NCBI RefSeq assembly: GCF_001552175.1
Contig: NZ_BCQR01000032.1
Span: 1-64,000 of the forward strand
Source of the DNA: Actinomadura kijaniata NBRC 14229
GTDB lineage: Bacteria > Actinomycetota > Actinomycetes > Streptosporangiales > Streptosporangiaceae
Length of the DNA: 64,000 bases
Direction of reading: 5' to 3'
The position numbers and the translations under genes are program-made. The stretch's first letter is position 1, and every line of letters starts with the position of its first letter. The notes beneath the pieces are model-generated. The model had not been told where the DNA came from, made no database searches, and saw only the letters and a list, made by a program, of their open reading frames with translations. Of the stretch, positions 62,477 through 64,000 are shown piece by piece.

Positions 62477-62515
62477 GCCGCCCGCGCCGGGCTGCGAGAG
62501 TCCGGCGCGGGCGGC
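62477..62515. terminator. Hairpin downstream of the neocarzinostatin-fold gene
   Basis: Perfect 14-bp arms GCCGCCCGCGCCGG (62477-62490) and its complement (62502-62515), 11-nt loop, just beyond the stop of the leftward gene at 62553. Confidence 0.75.
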
Positions 62516-62552
62516 CACTGGTGTTCGTGCGGCCGGAAAGCCGCGTCGTCGG

Positions 62553-62966
62553 TTACCGGAAGGAGATCGGCACGTCGGCCGCGTGGTTCAGGTCGAGGTC
62601 ACCGATGCCGACCTCGCAGCTGTGAACCTTGCAGTCCACCGTGCCCCAGGCGGTCCCGTCGAACAGGACGCCCGGGTAGGTGGCGCGGACGGTCAGCGGT
62701 GTCGAGAAGTTCCCGCCGGCGTCGGCCTGGCCCTCGACGATGTCCGGGAAGCTGCACGCGAACTTCCCGGGCTCGACCTCCGCGCACTGCCCGAGGCGGT
62801 ACGTGGTGCCGGGGTTCAGACCGCTGACGTCGGCCTGGACCACCTGGCCGTCGGTCAGGCCCGTCGAGGGGGTCACCGTCATCGACGCGTCGGCGGTGGC
62901 GGGGGACTGGAGCGTCGTCGCCAGCGCAAGGGCGAGCGCCGACGCTCCGATCAGTTTCCTGAGCAT
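62553..62966 (-). CDS. Secreted neocarzinostatin-family (enediyne apoprotein-fold) protein
   Basis: 137 residues. A signal peptide covers about residues 1-26 (LIGASALALALATTL then ATA-DA). The mature part matches the neocarzinostatin family: SMTVTPSTGLTDGQVV, TTYRLGQCAEV, LFDGTAWGTVDC. Cysteines 61/71 and 112/117 have the same 10- and 5-residue spacing as the two disulfides of neocarzinostatin. Such proteins carry enediyne chromophores in producers, but family members also occur in strains without enediynes. No enediyne PKS is in the window, so ligand and role are unknown. Transcribed leftward next to the acyltransferase gene. Confidence 0.88.
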   Translation of the reverse strand: MLRKLIGASALALALATTLQSPATADASMTVTPSTGLTDGQVVQADVSGLNPGTTYRLGQCAEVEPGKFACSFPDIVEGQADAGGNFSTPLTVRATYPGVLFDGTAWGTVDCKVHSCEVGIGDLDLNHAADVPISFR

Positions 62967-63011
62967 GACTTCCTTTCCGGGAGCTGTGCGCCCGCGGTCG
63001 CGGGCGCGTTC

Positions 63012-64000
63012 CTACCTGGTTCCGGCGGGCCGGGCCGCGTCACCGGGCCCGCCGTCGTGCCCGGCCGGGTGCCGGGCGCGTTCGTGGAGGGCCGCGATGG
63101 CCTCGGCGAGCCGATCCAGGTCGGCCGTGTCGGTCCGCTCCCCCTGCCACAGGGACAGCGGATCGGCGGTGAGGACGGTGCGGAGGCGGTCCAGTTCGGC
63201 GCGGGCGGCGGCGACCGCCTCCGACGGCGCCGTGCCGCCGTTGTCCGAATGGACCCGCACCCGTTCCAGGTCCGTGCGGAGGTCGTCCAGCCGTCCGGTC
63301 ACCTCGTTCCAGACCGCCTCGACGTGGGTGACCAGTTCCGCCAGGCCGCCGAAGAGCTCGTTCATCCGCTCCACCGCCGCCGCGGGGGTGAGGCGCCGCT
63401 GCCCGTTGTCGGTGATGTGCCGCTCGGCGAGCGGGGGCGGTTCCTCGCTGACCAGGACCGTGGGGCCGTCGAACAGCTCGGCGATCCCGGCCGGGCCGCT
63501 CTCGGGCGGCCGGCCGGACGCGTCCAGGGTCCGCGCCGCCTGGTCCACCACCGCGGAGTACGCGTTGAAGATCTCCCACAGGGTCGCCAGGTCCCTGGTG
63601 GCCCCGTCCCAGGCCCGTCTGGTGCGGCCGGTCAGGTCCGCGCCGTCGAGCAGCTGCCGTCCCAGGCTGCGGTCCAGGTCGACGAGGTTCGACCGGATGG
63701 CGTCGCGGTCGGCGACCGCCGCCGCGACGCTCGCCGCGACCTCCTCGGGAGGCGCCGCCTTCGTCGTGCGGGCCGCGGCGGCGGCCGGCCGGGGGACGAC
63801 GGAACCGGCGGGGCCGGGGAGCACGGCCCTGCGGTCGGGGTCGGCAAAGCGGCGGTCGGCCCATCTCATGATCGGGCGTTCCAGCAGGAAGTAGCTGAGC
63901 GAGGCCAGGATGACGGCGCCGGTGAGCGTGGCGGCCTCCAGGGCCCAGAAGCCGCTCTTGGCGTAGAGCTGGTCGAGCGTCCTGGCCTCGCCGCCGAACA
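63012..64000 (-). CDS. Acyltransferase-3 family membrane protein, C-terminal part with long extension (partial)
   Basis: The frame is open to the right end of the window, so the start is missing. At about 63990-63860 it reads TLDQLYAKSGFWALEAATLTGAVILASLSYFLLERPIMRW (by position), which is the last membrane segment and the LERP-type end of acyltransferase-3 (OafA/YrhL) proteins. After that about 280 residues follow, rich in Asp, Arg and Leu with long helical stretches (for example AELDRLRTVLTADPLSLW). Acyltransferase-3 proteins normally end near this point, so this cytoplasmic-type extension is unusual. The ATG at 63869 is internal and should not be taken as the start. Confidence 0.7.
   Translation of the reverse strand, partial: FGGEARTLDQLYAKSGFWALEAATLTGAVILASLSYFLLERPIMRWADRRFADPDRRAVLPGPAGSVVPRPAAAAARTTKAAPPEEVAASVAAAVADRDAIRSNLVDLDRSLGRQLLDGADLTGRTRRAWDGATRDLATLWEIFNAYSAVVDQAARTLDASGRPPESGPAGIAELFDGPTVLVSEEPPPLAERHITDNGQRRLTPAAAVERMNELFGGLAELVTHVEAVWNEVTGRLDDLRTDLERVRVHSDNGGTAPSEAVAAARAELDRLRTVLTADPLSLWQGERTDTADLDRLAEAIAALHERARHPAGHDGGPGDAARPAGTR

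Noticed and set aside
62553-62966. Calling the locus an enediyne cluster
   Set aside because: Only the apoprotein-fold gene and some common tailoring types are present; the diagnostic enediyne PKS cassette is not in the window, so the name is not supported.
1-64000. CRISPR arrays, rRNA, IS elements or phage genes
   Set aside because: No spaced repeats of CRISPR type, no rRNA-like sequence, no transposase or integrase motifs were found by reading both strands.

Overview
The window is very GC-rich, high-GC3 actinobacterial DNA with many GTG starts. Its families (SARP/AfsR regulator, ECF sigma factors, DrrAB-type exporter, clustered P450s, a neocarzinostatin-fold protein, narGHJI) suggest a filamentous actinomycete such as a member of the Streptosporangiales. 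That placement is inference; no rRNA, tRNA or IS element was seen.

Left part (1-15 kb) is a mosaic with signs of an old mobile element. It holds two small secreted-type genes (one frameshifted) and a decayed MobF relaxase at 1929-3677. An inverted-repeat/palindrome region upstream of the relaxase could be an oriT. Then follow methyltransferases, a TetR/carboxylesterase divergon, a fatty-acid-hydroxylase-type membrane protein, a CoA-transferase, a pyridoxamine-oxidase-fold protein with an early amber codon, an epoxide hydrolase and a WYL regulator.

Nitrate block (15.5-25 kb): narK-narG-narH-narJ-narI runs leftward as one operon with one-to-four-base overlaps between narG, narH, narJ and narI. 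Around it lie a decayed LuxR/DevR-type HTH fragment, a nitroreductase (Acg-type) fragment and a symmetric GGGACC-AA-GGTCCC box of the DosR/DevR type. Together they look like the remains of a hypoxia regulon.

Middle (25-40.9 kb) is mostly regulators with small metabolic partners: an ECF sigma with a RibD/DHFR-fold protein, clpP with a divergent LysR, an ECF41 sigma with a flavin oxidoreductase, DUF1062, VOC, a Tat-exported SDR, and a serine beta-lactamase-fold hydrolase divergent from a large SARP regulator with 11-bp phased repeats between them. An XRE regulator, a cupin and a GlxA-type AraC regulator follow. Several intergenic gaps hold recognisable fragments of lost genes (ADH+PEBP, LuxR, nitroreductase, ECF42, TetR/SGNH).

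Right part (40.9-64 kb) looks like a secondary-metabolite locus. It contains a carotenoid-oxygenase-like protein lacking most iron-ligand histidines, a TetR regulator, an acyl-CoA carboxylase beta subunit with an NAD-dependent reductase, a second epoxide hydrolase, three P450s, two paralogous FAD monooxygenases, a class III aminotransferase, a GMC oxidoreductase, an O-methyltransferase, an MFS pump and a DrrAB exporter. At its right edge are a secreted neocarzinostatin-fold protein and a partial acyltransferase-3 with an unusual C-terminal extension. No PKS, NRPS or terpene synthase is visible, so the scaffold-forming enzyme is either outside the window or unrecognised. Strong GC hairpins separate most convergent gene pairs.
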